Assembly (NCBI RefSeq): GCF_012371325.1 | Contig: NZ_JAAZQX010000013.1 | Location: 1 to 64,000 of the forward strand | Length of the DNA: 64,000 nucleotides | Source: Acinetobacter sp. A2 | GTDB lineage: Bacteria; Pseudomonadota; Gammaproteobacteria; Pseudomonadales; Moraxellaceae | Reading direction: 5' to 3' | Shown here: positions 29,551-38,259 of the stretch, one piece after another | Position numbering within the stretch: position 1 is the stretch's first letter | Layout: the number at the start of each line of letters is the position of its first letter | Program-made: the position numbers and the translations under genes | Notes under the pieces: generated by a model | What the model was told of the DNA's origin: nothing | Databases searched by the model: none | The model's input: only the letters and a program-made list of their open reading frames with translations

Positions 29551-30150
29551 ATGCAAAAAACACACAGTCAGGTTGAGGATTGTTTGAGCTTAGACAGCCG
29601 AGTCATGGCTCGATATAAGGTATTTGATGGTGGAGGAAGTAACTCATGGGCATGGCGAAAAGGCGACTCTCAAGAAGTATTTTCATCTATAACATATCAC
29701 TACGATAACGGCGGTTTAGTATTAAGCTACACATGCAACGAGCAGCAGCACCGCTATTTAGTGGATGTTGTCACCACACCATGCAACTACGGTGGCAAAC
29801 GCTATTGGTTTAATTGCCCAAAGTGTTCTAAGCGAGTTGCAAAGCTATACCTACGCAATTCAATGTTTTTTTGTAGAACTTGCCACAAGCTAAATTACAT
29901 GACCCAACAAAGCTGCAAATTAGAAAGCACACGAGCAGGCATGTATAAAATCAGGAATAAACTTAACTGGCAGTATGACACCGCATTCATGAAGTCGTGG
30001 CATAAGTTGAAGCCTAAAGGGATGCACCATTCAACCTACAACAGATTGGTGCAGAGGCATGACGAGCTAGAGCGAAAGTCAGAGCAATATTGCATTGCAA
30101 ACTTTCATGCCTTTATGAATAGACATGGTTTAAAACCATCATGGGAATAA
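29551..30150 (+). CDS. Zinc-ribbon protein of a mobile-element family
   Basis: A 199-aa protein with a CPKC...CRTC zinc ribbon: TPCNYGGKRYWFNCPKC near residue 85, then FFCRTCHKLNY near residue 115, then KPKGMHHSTYNRL. This layout matches a common uncharacterised protein family found beside integrases and replication genes in islands of many proteobacteria. The start at 29551 is chosen (GAGG 12 bases upstream); a GTG at 29539 is in frame. It has its own intergenic region. Function unknown; nucleic-acid binding is likely. Confidence 0.75.
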   Translation: MQKTHSQVEDCLSLDSRVMARYKVFDGGGSNSWAWRKGDSQEVFSSITYHYDNGGLVLSYTCNEQQHRYLVDVVTTPCNYGGKRYWFNCPKCSKRVAKLYLRNSMFFCRTCHKLNYMTQQSCKLESTRAGMYKIRNKLNWQYDTAFMKSWHKLKPKGMHHSTYNRLVQRHDELERKSEQYCIANFHAFMNRHGLKPSWE

Positions 30151-30284
30151 TGAACTTGCAAAATGCAGCATAGCCACAAGCCTGATAGCTACACGCTTGC
30201 ATCTCTTTTTATAGAGTGCAAGTGTTGATTGTTCTATCAATAATTTATTGTTTTCTAAGGTCAATCCATAATTGGATAGAGCTA

Positions 30285-30683
30285 ACCAGTGGGGGGAGGT
30301 GAATAGCTATACCACGATTCAAAACCTAGACCGCAGCCAATCGCACGTATAAAAAAAATTCTGTTTTGTTAAAAAGTTAATTTTTTATTAACTGCTACGG
30401 CGTTTTAAAAGTCAGGTTTTGTGAGGTTGTGACCTTAGGATTACTTAGGATTTACGCCGTTCTGAATCTCATGTTTTATCAGGTTTTCTTTTTTTAAAGC
30501 AGTCCGCAAAACTAACATTTACTAACATTATGATGACGCAAAATTGCGTTGTGTTTCGCAACAACTACGAGGGATGGATGCAACTGTGGTTTTAATGCTT
30601 AAAATCCCAATAGAACTACAATGCGATTATTCAAGCGGTTTACTGCTACAAATAGCCTGAACATAGGACTACCCCCCATTGGT
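30285..30683. repeat. Long-range inverted repeat with G/C tracts
   Basis: ACCAGTGGGGGG (30285-30296) and CCCCCCATTGGT (30672-30683) are inverted copies with one mismatch, 375 bases apart, in a low-GC noncoding background. No gene lies between them. Confidence 0.55.
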
Positions 30684-30925
30684 CAAGATGACCATACCTG
30701 AGCCACCAGTAAAGTGAGCAGATCAAATATTTAGTTTTTCGTTCCACCAAAAAGAGGAGCGAAAAAACACAACAAACAATTGTTGAAGTGCTAGAGAATT
30801 AAAAAAAGCGTGGGCGTGCGAGGCAGACTCAAAACTCCAACCTACGCAATGCGTAAAATTGAAAATAATTAATCAATCAGAAAAATAATTTATTGCTCAA
30901 AAATAGGGGGTACAGAACTCATGCA

Positions 30926-30947
30926 GAGGTTAAATGAGAGGTTAAAT
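30926..30947 (+). repeat. Two arm-type direct repeats near attR
   Basis: GAGGTTAAAT at 30926-30935 and 30938-30947, in the same orientation and 12-base phasing as the three copies near attL. Confidence 0.75.
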
Positions 30948-31002
30948 ATTTTGACCCTATAAAATAATATAATTAAAACAGTAGCTTATGAGTTTTATAT
31001 AT

Positions 31003-31025
31003 CGCTATCACATGGCAATCTACTA
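31003..31025 (+). repeat. attR core
   Basis: Second copy of the attachment core. Read in the proB frame it codes HMAIY and a TAA stop, so it appears to be the original 3' end of the target gene. Confidence 0.85.
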
Positions 31026-31069
31026 AATTTGGCTTGCATTTTAAGCTTTGAATTAAGTTTAAGTTTTAA

Positions 31070-31103
31070 AAAATCCCGCTTGGTTTGCCTCGCGGGATTT
31101 TTA
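31070..31103. terminator. Displaced native proB terminator, also for the SIMPL gene
   Basis: AAAATCCCGC (31070-31079) pairs with GCGGGATTTT (31092-31101), with T runs on both strands. It probably served proB before insertion; it now ends the minus-strand gene at 31164. Confidence 0.75.
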
Positions 31104-31163
31104 TATGCTCAGATGATTCGAGTAAATGAATCTTGATGAGCTGTTTTAGGTAAATTCAGATTT

Positions 31164-31868
31164 TTATTTAAACTGAATCGTTCCATTTGCATTGACGGTA
31201 ATTTTAGATTCACCCGCCGCCATATCTTGATCAGCTACAGCCGATTCCGCGACTGCAAATTTAGCCATACTCGCGCGCATCACAGGTTGTGGGAAATAAG
31301 AATTAGTATTCAGGTTTAAATTCACCAAGTTATAGCCCGATTTATTCCAAGCCTGACTCAGCATTTGCGCACGTTGCTGGAAGTTTTTAGAGGCTTCTAC
31401 CATTAACTCATTTTCAACTTTTTTACGCTGCGCATCCGACACGCTAAAATTAATTGATTGGGTTTGGAAGTTTTGTTGTAGTTCGCTAACCAATTGGCTT
31501 GCGGCTTTAAAGTCGGTGCTTTGTACACGTACTTCGGCACGACCACGCCATTCTTTTAACTTACGGCTGTCATTGTCGTAAATTGGATAGGTGGTCTGTG
31601 AACCTGTTTCAACTTTCACTTGTGGATACTTACGTGCCGTTGCAATGGCTTGGCTCATTAACTGATTGATTTGCGATGCCAACTCTGCAGGTTGTTTGTG
31701 ACTTTTTTCAATATACAGTACTGCATGCATTTGATCGTTTGAAACTTCGCGTGAAGCTTCAGCTTGTACATTGACGATATTGTAATTCAGTGATTCATTT
31801 TGCTGTGCAAATACCGTACTGGCAGCACCAGCAGCCAAGAGCGTAGCAGCGAGAGAAAGTAAGCGCAT
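31164..31868 (-). CDS. SIMPL domain (DUF541) periplasmic protein
   Basis: A 234-aa protein with a cleavable signal peptide (MRLLSLAATLLAAGAASTVFA, cut after AFA-type site at about residue 21) followed by the SIMPL fold. Family marks include the long helix DAQRKKVENELMVEASKNF and SYFPQPVMRASM. Members are periplasmic or outer-membrane-associated and have been linked to oxidative stress, but their activity is unknown. It is the first chromosomal gene beyond the element. Confidence 0.88.
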   Translation of the reverse strand: MRLLSLAATLLAAGAASTVFAQQNESLNYNIVNVQAEASREVSNDQMHAVLYIEKSHKQPAELASQINQLMSQAIATARKYPQVKVETGSQTTYPIYDNDSRKLKEWRGRAEVRVQSTDFKAASQLVSELQQNFQTQSINFSVSDAQRKKVENELMVEASKNFQQRAQMLSQAWNKSGYNLVNLNLNTNSYFPQPVMRASMAKFAVAESAVADQDMAAGESKITVNANGTIQFK

Positions 31869-32182
31869 ATTCTGACCTATTGTTCAAATTATCGGAAATT
31901 TTGGAGATGATTTGTCTGCATTAAATAGTAACTTTGCTTTGTGAGGATTTTTAGTCGAAATTGTGGTGGCTTTGTAAAATTTCACTATAAAATTGCAGTA
32001 AATTCAGATTTATAAAATTCAATAAAAATAATGATCTATACTATTTTGAAAATAAATGCTGCACGGCTTGAGAGATTGCTCAAAAGAAAGTATAAAGGAA
32101 TAGGAAAGAGTTAATTTTTCTTTCCTTTGTCACAATGTAAGATGATAATTCAATCGAATCATCTGCAAGATATGTTTTTTCG
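31869..32182. other. Intergenic region between the SIMPL gene and dat
   Basis: An AT-rich stretch of 314 bases. The only structure I see is a weak hairpin, GGAAAGA (32103-32109) with TCTTTCC (32119-32125). Promoters for both divergent directions should lie here, but none is clear enough to place. Confidence 0.5.
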
Positions 32183-32365
32183 ATGAAATTAGGCAATATT
32201 TGGGTTAAACCTGTTTATTTTCTAGAAAAATTAGGTATTATCCCGCTTCCTAGTCTTGAAGAACAAAACTCTATCTCGCTAGATCAAAAAAGCACCGAGT
32301 CAAAGGACCGCAAGTCACCAGACTTATTTCTTTCAACCCATATCAGAGATGGTAATTCGATATGA
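32183..32365 (+). CDS. Possible 60-aa leader protein of dat
   Basis: The frame starts ATG at 32183 and ends TGA overlapping the dat ATG by four bases (ATGA). The peptide ([20 protein letters not shown] then a polar tail) has no known motif. Translational coupling supports a real gene; the absence of a good ribosome-binding site argues against it. Confidence 0.35.
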   Translation: MKLGNIWVKPVYFLEKLGIIPLPSLEEQNSISLDQKSTESKDRKSPDLFLSTHIRDGNSI

Positions 32366-33735
32366 GCGTTACTTCTGTAAACCCTGCCAACCATTCCACA
32401 AACGAATACTACTTGACTCGCCAAAGTCAGATGGAATCGAATGTGCGTAGTTATCCTCGTAAATTACCGTTAGCGATAGCGAAAGCACTGGGTTGTTGGG
32501 TTACCGATGTTGAAGGTACTGAGTACCTAGATTGTTTGGCTGGGGCAGGGACCTTGGCATTGGGTCATAACCATCCTGCGGTGGTTCAAAGCATCCAAGA
32601 CACTTTAGCGAGTGGTTTGCCATTACACACCCTAGATTTAACGACACCTTTGAAAGATGCTTTTACTGAAGCGTTGCTTTCACACATGCCTGGCGGTCAA
32701 GAAGAGTACTGCTTACAGTTCTGTGGTCCTACAGGTGCAGATGGCACTGAAGCTGCAATTAAACTGGCAAAAACCTACACCGGTCGTAGTTCAGTGATTA
32801 GCTTCTCAGGCGGCTATCATGGTATGACTCATGGTTCATTGGCCATGACAGGTAACTTGTCTGCAAAAAATGCAGTCAATGGTTTAATGCCTGGTGTTCA
32901 ATTTATGCCGTATCCGCATGAATACCGTTGCCCAATTGGCATTGGTGGCGAAGCGGGTGTAGATGCATTAACGTATTATTTTGAAAACTTTATTGAAGAT
33001 GTAGAAAGCGGTGTCACTAAGCCTGCAGCTGTAATTCTTGAAGCAATTCAGGGTGAAGGCGGTGTTGTGACTGCACCAGTAAAATGGTTGAAGAAAATCC
33101 GTGAAGTGACTGAAAAGCACAACATCGTTTTAATTCTAGACGAAGTACAAGCGGGCTTTGCACGTTCAGGCAAAATGTTTGCATTTGAACATGCAGGTAT
33201 TGAGCCAGACGTGATTGTTATGTCTAAAGCTGTTGGTGGTGGCTTGCCATTAGCTGTACTTGCTATTAAACGTAAGTTTGACGCATGGCAGCCTGCAGGT
33301 CACACGGGTACTTTCCGTGGTAACCAATTGGCAATGGGTACTGGTCTTGTGGTGCTTAAAACCATTAAAGAACAAAACTTGGCACAAAACGCACAAGAGC
33401 GTGGTGAGTTCCTTCAAGCTGAATTGAAAAAATTAGCGGTTGAATTCCCATGTATTGGTAATGTTCGTGGTCGCGGTTTAATGATTGGTATTGAAATTGT
33501 AGATGAACGCCAAGAAAAAGACCGTTTAGGTGCTTATCCAGCAGATTCTCAATTGGCTGCTGCTGTTCAGGCCGCATGTTTTGACAACAAACTATTGCTT
33601 GAAAAAGGTGGTCGCGGTGGTACGGTAATTCGTTTACTTTGCCCATTGATCATTACACAAGAAGAGTGTGTAGAAGTTATCGCTCGCTTCAAGAAAGCAA
33701 TTGCTGAAGCGTTAGTCGCAGTTCGAGGCGCATAA
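32362..33735 (+). CDS. dat: L-2,4-diaminobutyrate:2-oxoglutarate aminotransferase
   Basis: Makes L-2,4-diaminobutyrate from aspartate semialdehyde with glutamate as donor (or the reverse). A 457-aa class III PLP aminotransferase. Key motifs are the [16 protein letters not shown] cofactor loop near residue 121, [11 protein letters not shown] near residue 258, and the Schiff-base lysine in [11 protein letters not shown] near residue 290. Directly followed by ddc after four bases. The pair produces 1,3-diaminopropane and was first described in Acinetobacter baumannii. Confidence 0.95.
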   Translation: MSVTSVNPANHSTNEYYLTRQSQMESNVRSYPRKLPLAIAKALGCWVTDVEGTEYLDCLAGAGTLALGHNHPAVVQSIQDTLASGLPLHTLDLTTPLKDAFTEALLSHMPGGQEEYCLQFCGPTGADGTEAAIKLAKTYTGRSSVISFSGGYHGMTHGSLAMTGNLSAKNAVNGLMPGVQFMPYPHEYRCPIGIGGEAGVDALTYYFENFIEDVESGVTKPAAVILEAIQGEGGVVTAPVKWLKKIREVTEKHNIVLILDEVQAGFARSGKMFAFEHAGIEPDVIVMSKAVGGGLPLAVLAIKRKFDAWQPAGHTGTFRGNQLAMGTGLVVLKTIKEQNLAQNAQERGEFLQAELKKLAVEFPCIGNVRGRGLMIGIEIVDERQEKDRLGAYPADSQLAAAVQAACFDNKLLLEKGGRGGTVIRLLCPLIITQEECVEVIARFKKAIAEALVAVRGA

Positions 33736-33739
33736 GTTT

Positions 33740-35272
33740 ATGGTAGATTTTGCAGAACATCGTAAAGCGTTACTCTGCAATGATGCTCAATCCATTGCTG
33801 ACTACAGTGCAGCAATGGAACAAGCGACTCAAGCAGTCGCGGCATGGTTGCAAAATGACAAAATGTACACAGGCGGCAGCATTAAAGAATTGCGTGAAGC
33901 GATTGCTTTCCAGCCGTCTAAACAGGGTTTAGGTGTACAAAAGTCATTGGAACGCATGGTAGAGCTTTTCTTAAACAAAAGTTTAAAAGTTCATCATCCA
34001 CATTCTTTGGCACATTTGCATTGCCCAACCATGGTGGCAAGCCAAATTGCAGAAGTGTTAATTAATGCAACCAACCAATCTATGGATTCATGGGATCAAA
34101 GCCCTGCTGGTTCATTGATGGAAGTACAGCTAATTGACTGGTTACGTCAAAAAGTTGGCTATGGCGCAGGTCAGGCAGGTGTGTTCACATCAGGTGGTAC
34201 ACAGTCTAACTTGATGGGTGTGTTGTTAGCGCGTGATGCTTGTATTGCGAAAAACTGGAAAGATGAAAACGGTAATCCGTGGTCTGTTCAGCGTGATGGT
34301 GTACCAAGCGATGCAATGCGCAACGTAAAAGTCATTTGTTCTGAAAATGCACACTTCTCTGTGCAAAAGAACATGGCGATGATGGGTATGGGCTTCCAGT
34401 CGGTTGTTACTGTACCTGTGAATGAAAATGCACAAATGGACGTGGTTGCGCTTGAGCAAACCATGGCACATTTAAAAGCAGAAGGTAAGATTGTTGCCTG
34501 TGTGGTTGCAACTGCGGGTACAACCGATGCAGGTGCGATTGATCCACTCAGAAAAATTCGTGACATCACCAATCAATATGGCGCATGGATGCACATTGAC
34601 GCGGCTTGGGGTGGGGCATTAATTCTTTCTAACAGTCATCGTGACATGCTTGATGGTATTGAGTTGTCAGATTCTGTAACACTTGATTTCCATAAGCATT
34701 ATTTCCAAACAATTTCGTGCGGTGCGTTCTTGCTGAAAGATGAAGCGAACTATCGTTTCATGCACTATGAAGCAGAATATTTGAACTCTGCGTATGATGA
34801 AGAACACGGTGTACCAAACCTTGTGTCTAAGTCACTACAAACGACACGTCGTTTTGATGCATTGAAACTTTGGATGACTATTGAAGCCTTAGGTGAAGAG
34901 CTCTACGGTTCAATGATTGACCATGGTGTGACCTTAACTCGTGATGTTGCTGACTATATTAAAGCAACGGCAGGTTTAGAGTTATTGGTTGAGCCTCAGT
35001 TTGCTTCTGTATTGTTCCGTGTTGTGCCTGAAGGTTATCCTGCAGAGTTCTTAGATAGCCTGAACCAAAACGTGGCAGATGAATTATTTGCGCGTGGTGA
35101 AGCTAATATTGGTGTAACCAAAGTAGGCAATGTCCAATCATTGAAAATGACGACGTTAAGCCCTGTTGCAACATTAGACAACGTGAAGAACTTACTTGGT
35201 TTGGTCTTAACTGAAGCAGAACGTATTAAAGATGCAATTGCTGCAGGTACATATACACCAGCAATTGACTAA
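33740..35272 (+). CDS. ddc: L-2,4-diaminobutyrate decarboxylase
   Basis: Decarboxylates L-2,4-diaminobutyrate to 1,3-diaminopropane. A 510-aa group II PLP decarboxylase. The pocket signature [11 protein letters not shown] is near residue 150, the aspartate-containing HIDAAWGG near residue 284, and the PLP lysine in LDFHKHYFQ near residue 317. A terminator follows. In A. baumannii 1,3-diaminopropane is needed for surface motility and virulence; the same role here is an inference. Confidence 0.95.
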   Translation: MVDFAEHRKALLCNDAQSIADYSAAMEQATQAVAAWLQNDKMYTGGSIKELREAIAFQPSKQGLGVQKSLERMVELFLNKSLKVHHPHSLAHLHCPTMVASQIAEVLINATNQSMDSWDQSPAGSLMEVQLIDWLRQKVGYGAGQAGVFTSGGTQSNLMGVLLARDACIAKNWKDENGNPWSVQRDGVPSDAMRNVKVICSENAHFSVQKNMAMMGMGFQSVVTVPVNENAQMDVVALEQTMAHLKAEGKIVACVVATAGTTDAGAIDPLRKIRDITNQYGAWMHIDAAWGGALILSNSHRDMLDGIELSDSVTLDFHKHYFQTISCGAFLLKDEANYRFMHYEAEYLNSAYDEEHGVPNLVSKSLQTTRRFDALKLWMTIEALGEELYGSMIDHGVTLTRDVADYIKATAGLELLVEPQFASVLFRVVPEGYPAEFLDSLNQNVADELFARGEANIGVTKVGNVQSLKMTTLSPVATLDNVKNLLGLVLTEAERIKDAIAAGTYTPAID

Positions 35273-35646
35273 TGGCTGAATTACAGCAATTTTGATCAAA
35301 TACAGCAAAAGAAGTCACTACGGTGGCTTTTTTTGTGCCTATTGTTTAGCGAGCGTAGAACGGGGCTAAAAATGTTTTGTTAATTTGAGTGTAATAAAAG
35401 AGTTCATCGTAGATTCTTCAATGGTTTTAGGCGTATTTGTCATAGAAAATAATTAGAATTGATGAATAAAACAGCAAATATTTCAGAAAAATTCATGAAA
35501 AAAGATGACATTGGCATGAATTATTACATTTTAAAAATAAATTTAAGAAAAAAATGAGCACAATAATATTTTATTACATATTGATTTTTAAGGAAATTAA
35601 AATAAATCAATGCAGAAAAGGCAAATATAACCAAAGCGTAACAAAG
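35273..35646. other. Intergenic region between ddc and the pst promoter
   Basis: After the ddc terminator the sequence is very AT-rich with no gene. A reverse-strand reading frame that extends into pstS is not credible. The Pho box follows at its right end. Confidence 0.5.
35312..35334 (+). terminator. Terminator after ddc
   Basis: AAGTCAC (35312-35318) pairs with GTGGCTT (35323-35329, one G-T pair), followed by T residues. Confidence 0.7.
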
Positions 35647-35664
35647 TTGTAACATGGCTGTCAT
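35636..35664 (+). promoter_or_regulatory. Pho box upstream of pstS
   Basis: Three 7-mers in 11-base phase: GCGTAAC (35636), TTGTAAC (35647) and CTGTCAT (35658). The last is a perfect PhoB half-site (consensus CTGTCAT), and the second agrees at four positions. They lie about 92 bases before the pstS start. This implies phosphate-starvation control by PhoB. Confidence 0.7.
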
Positions 35665-35755
35665 ATTATAAAACCACAATGCAGTTATCGAAATAAGTAC
35701 AAAACTTAATAACAAGTGACGTACTCCGAACTTGCATACATTGAGAGAGAACAGA

Positions 35756-36781
35756 ATGCGCTTTACAAACATCGCCATTGCTTTAGCCGTATCTGCAGCA
35801 GCTGTAACAACAACTGCAAACGCAGCTCGTGACACCATCCAAATCGCGGGTTCTTCAACCGTTCTACCATACGCAAGTATTGTAGCAGAAGAATTTGGTA
35901 ATACTTTCCCACAATTCAAAACTCCAGTTGTTGGTTCAGGCGGTTCTTCAGGTGGTTTGAAGCAGTTCTGTAACGGTGTAGGTGATAACACAATCGACAT
36001 CGCGAACTCTTCTCGTAAAATTAAAGATTCAGAATTAGCAGCTTGTAAAAAAGCTGGTGTTAACCAAGTTTTAGAAATTAAAATTGGTTACGACGGTATC
36101 GTATTTGCATCAAATGCAAACAAAGCAGCTTATAAATTAAAACCTTACCACGTGTTTGCAGCAATTGCAGCTGAATTACCATCTAAAGGTAAAATGGTTG
36201 CTAACCCATATACTCGTTGGAACCAAATTGACAAAACACTTCCAAATGAGCCTATCACTTTAGTTATTCCAGCATCTAACCACGGTACACGTGAAGTGTT
36301 CCAAGAAAAAATGGTTGATGCAGGCTGTGAAGCTTACTCAGCAATTAAAGCTTTAGACAAAGATGCGAAGAAAAAAGCATGTACATCTTTCCGTAAAGAT
36401 GGTCGTGTAATTGAAATTGCGGGTGACTACACAGAAACATTGGCTCGCTTGAAAACTTCTCCAAGCGCAGTAGGTGTATTTGGTTTAGGCTTCTATGACC
36501 AAAACCGTGACCGTTTACGTGTTGCAACTGTAAACAACGTAGCACCGTCTGAAAACACAATCTTAAATGGTTCTTACCCTGTATCACGTCCATTGTTCTT
36601 CTACGTGAAAGGTGAGCACCTTAAATCAATCAAAGGCTTACCAGAGTTTACTGAATACTTCTTGAGCAAAAAAGTATCTGGTAAAGGTTCTAAGTTAGAC
36701 AAAGCAGGCTTAATTTCTATGTCTGACAAAGAGCGTGCACAAGTTCTTGCTAACTTCAAAGCTGGTAAAGCGGTTAAGTAA
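35756..36781 (+). CDS. pstS: Phosphate-binding protein PstS
   Basis: Periplasmic phosphate receptor of the high-affinity Pst ABC importer. The start at 35756 (MRFTNIAIALAVSAAAVTTT) gives a proper signal peptide ending in ANA-AR near residue 26, with GAGAGA upstream; an upstream GTG frame start is unlikely. Mature 315 aa. The phosphate loop IAGSSTVLPYA and the VGSGGSSGG loop near residue 60 are conserved. Two cysteine pairs are visible. It is separated from pstC by a strong hairpin. Confidence 0.95.
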   Translation: MRFTNIAIALAVSAAAVTTTANAARDTIQIAGSSTVLPYASIVAEEFGNTFPQFKTPVVGSGGSSGGLKQFCNGVGDNTIDIANSSRKIKDSELAACKKAGVNQVLEIKIGYDGIVFASNANKAAYKLKPYHVFAAIAAELPSKGKMVANPYTRWNQIDKTLPNEPITLVIPASNHGTREVFQEKMVDAGCEAYSAIKALDKDAKKKACTSFRKDGRVIEIAGDYTETLARLKTSPSAVGVFGLGFYDQNRDRLRVATVNNVAPSENTILNGSYPVSRPLFFYVKGEHLKSIKGLPEFTEYFLSKKVSGKGSKLDKAGLISMSDKERAQVLANFKAGKAVK

Positions 36782-36796
36782 TTTGAGTTAAAACAG

Positions 36797-36829
36797 CTGA
36801 TGGCAGGGATGACCTGCCATCGGCTTTTT
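36797..36829 (+). terminator. Intercistronic hairpin between pstS and pstC
   Basis: GCTGATGGCAGG pairs over 12 positions with CCTGCCATCGGC, then TTTTT follows. It is a full intrinsic-terminator shape inside the operon, so it likely causes partial termination or protects the pstS message. Confidence 0.75.
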
Positions 36830-36879
36830 GCTAAGAAATGTTTTTTCAAAAACGAAATTGAAAAAACAGTGGAGAATAC

Positions 36880-38259
36880 ATGAATCTGCTACTCATAGGT
36901 GTGTTATTGGCCATTATCGCCATAGCCTATCAAATCGGGTTAAGCAAGAGCCGTAACCTAGCAGGTAAGGGAAATAACTCTGCAATGTTACATTCACGCC
37001 CAGGATATTATGGTGCGTTGGTAGCATTATGGTGTGGTATCCCTGCTTTTTTAATTTTGATTGTTTGGAACTTGGTTGAACCAAGTATTCTAGAGCAAGT
37101 GGTGTTAAATAATGTGCCTGCGCACATTGCTGCTGGTCTAGATCCTGCAAGTACCAGTGTTTTGGTTGATCGTGTACAAGCGATTGCTTCTGGTTTTGGT
37201 GTAAGTGATACACCAGCTGCTTATGAAATTGCAGCAGCAGAGCAATTGTCTAAAGTAGCAACGATTGGTTCATACGCTAAACTTGCGGTTGTTATTTGTG
37301 CGGCTTTATTTGGTCTGGTGTGGGCAAAGAAACGTGTTTCACAACAATTCCGCGCACGTAACCAAGTTGAAAAAATCATCAACATTTCTTTGGCATTATG
37401 TTCTGGTGTCGCGATTCTGACTACAGTCGGTATTGTGATGTCTATGTTCAGTGAAGCAATGCGATTCTTTAGTTTCGTTAGCCCACTGGATTTCTTCTTT
37501 GGTACTGTCTGGAACCCAGGTTTTAGTACATCGGGTAGTGCAGACGGCAGTTATGGTTTATTGCCATTGCTGTGGGGTACCTTAATGGTCAGTGGTATTG
37601 CCTTACTTGTTGCAGTACCAATTGGCTTAATGATTGCAATTTATCTAGCAGAATATGCATCTCCTAAATTCCGTGCTTGGGCAAAACCAACCATTGAAGT
37701 TTTAGCGGGTATTCCAACGATTGTATATGGTGTATTTGCCATGATGATCATTGGTCCGTTCTTAAAAACTGCAGGTGCCTTAATTGGACTCGATATTAAT
37801 GCCACTAGTGCATTAACTGCAGGTCTGGTCATGGGTATTATGATCATTCCATTTGTATCTTCATTGTCTGATGACATTATTACGCAAGTGCCGCGTGCGC
37901 TACGTGATGGTTCTTTAGGCTTGGGTGCAACCAAATCTGAAACCATTCGCCGTGTAGTTATGCCAGCTGCATTACCAGGGGTGATTGGTGCGTTCTTACT
38001 TGCTGCGTCACGTGCGATTGGTGAAACCATGATTGTGGTGTTAGCTGCAGGTAATAGTCCTTTACTACACGCAAACCCATTAGAGGCGGTATCTACGGTT
38101 ACGATTACGATTGTCAACCAATTAACAGGTGATACAGATTTCGCAAGTCCGCAAGCATTGGTTGCTTTCGCACTTGGCTTGACCCTGTTCGTGATTACCT
38201 TAGGTTTGAACATTGTTGCACTATACATCGTGCGTAAATATCGTGAGCAATACGACTAA
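36880..38259 (+). CDS. pstC: Phosphate ABC transporter permease PstC
   Basis: One of two inner-membrane channel subunits of the Pst system. The 459-aa length exceeds E. coli PstC (319) because of an N-terminal part with two extra membrane segments and a periplasmic region (residues about 60-135). The BPD transporter domain lies in the C-terminal 280 residues, with the EAA-type loop DGSLGLGATKSETIRRVVMP near residue 346. Its last base is the first of the pstA ATG. Confidence 0.93.
   Translation: MNLLLIGVLLAIIAIAYQIGLSKSRNLAGKGNNSAMLHSRPGYYGALVALWCGIPAFLILIVWNLVEPSILEQVVLNNVPAHIAAGLDPASTSVLVDRVQAIASGFGVSDTPAAYEIAAAEQLSKVATIGSYAKLAVVICAALFGLVWAKKRVSQQFRARNQVEKIINISLALCSGVAILTTVGIVMSMFSEAMRFFSFVSPLDFFFGTVWNPGFSTSGSADGSYGLLPLLWGTLMVSGIALLVAVPIGLMIAIYLAEYASPKFRAWAKPTIEVLAGIPTIVYGVFAMMIIGPFLKTAGALIGLDINATSALTAGLVMGIMIIPFVSSLSDDIITQVPRALRDGSLGLGATKSETIRRVVMPAALPGVIGAFLLAASRAIGETMIVVLAAGNSPLLHANPLEAVSTVTITIVNQLTGDTDFASPQALVAFALGLTLFVITLGLNIVALYIVRKYREQYD

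Larger units (their letters stand above)
30151..31002. other. Noncoding right end of the element
   Basis: About 850 bases with no credible gene on either strand. It contains a hairpin after the zinc-ribbon gene (ACGCTTGCA 30193-30201 with TGCAAGTGT 30217-30225). It also has a tandem 10-mer at 30433-30452, a tandem ACTAACATT at 30511-30529, and the palindrome ACGCAAAATTGCGT at 30536-30549. Two arms of a long-range inverted repeat lie at 30285-30296 and 30672-30683, and the arm-type repeats follow. Confidence 0.6.
22441..31025. mobile_element. Integrated satellite-like element of about 8.6 kb in proB
   Basis: The boundaries are a 23-base imperfect direct repeat (22441-22463 and 31003-31025, 21 identical), with the integrase at the left end. 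Contents in order: tyrosine integrase, structured intergenic segment, SSB-tip protein, AlpA, HTH protein, four or five small overlapping genes, DUF3987 primase/helicase-like protein, iteron cluster, SSB, zinc-ribbon protein, and a noncoding tail of about 0.85 kb. No structural, lysis, terminase, relaxase or type IV secretion gene is seen. All genes read in the same direction as proB. The gene set fits a P4/PICI-like phage satellite; a plasmid-derived genomic island is the alternative. Confidence 0.85.

Noticed and set aside
30151-31002. Retron or other RNA-based defence locus in the gene-free right end of the element
   Set aside because: No reverse transcriptase or partner gene is present, and the inverted repeat arms are too far apart for an msr/msd. 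Kept only as an unexplained structured region.
35524-36000. Long minus-strand reading frame of 158 codons over the start of pstS
   Set aside because: It runs antisense through the Pho box and pstS signal peptide, has no ribosome site and no family resemblance; its right half mirrors pstS codon structure.
37641-38228. Minus-strand reading frame of 195 codons inside pstC
   Set aside because: Antisense shadow of the pstC permease domain; serine/threonine-rich composition is the usual complement of hydrophobic codons.
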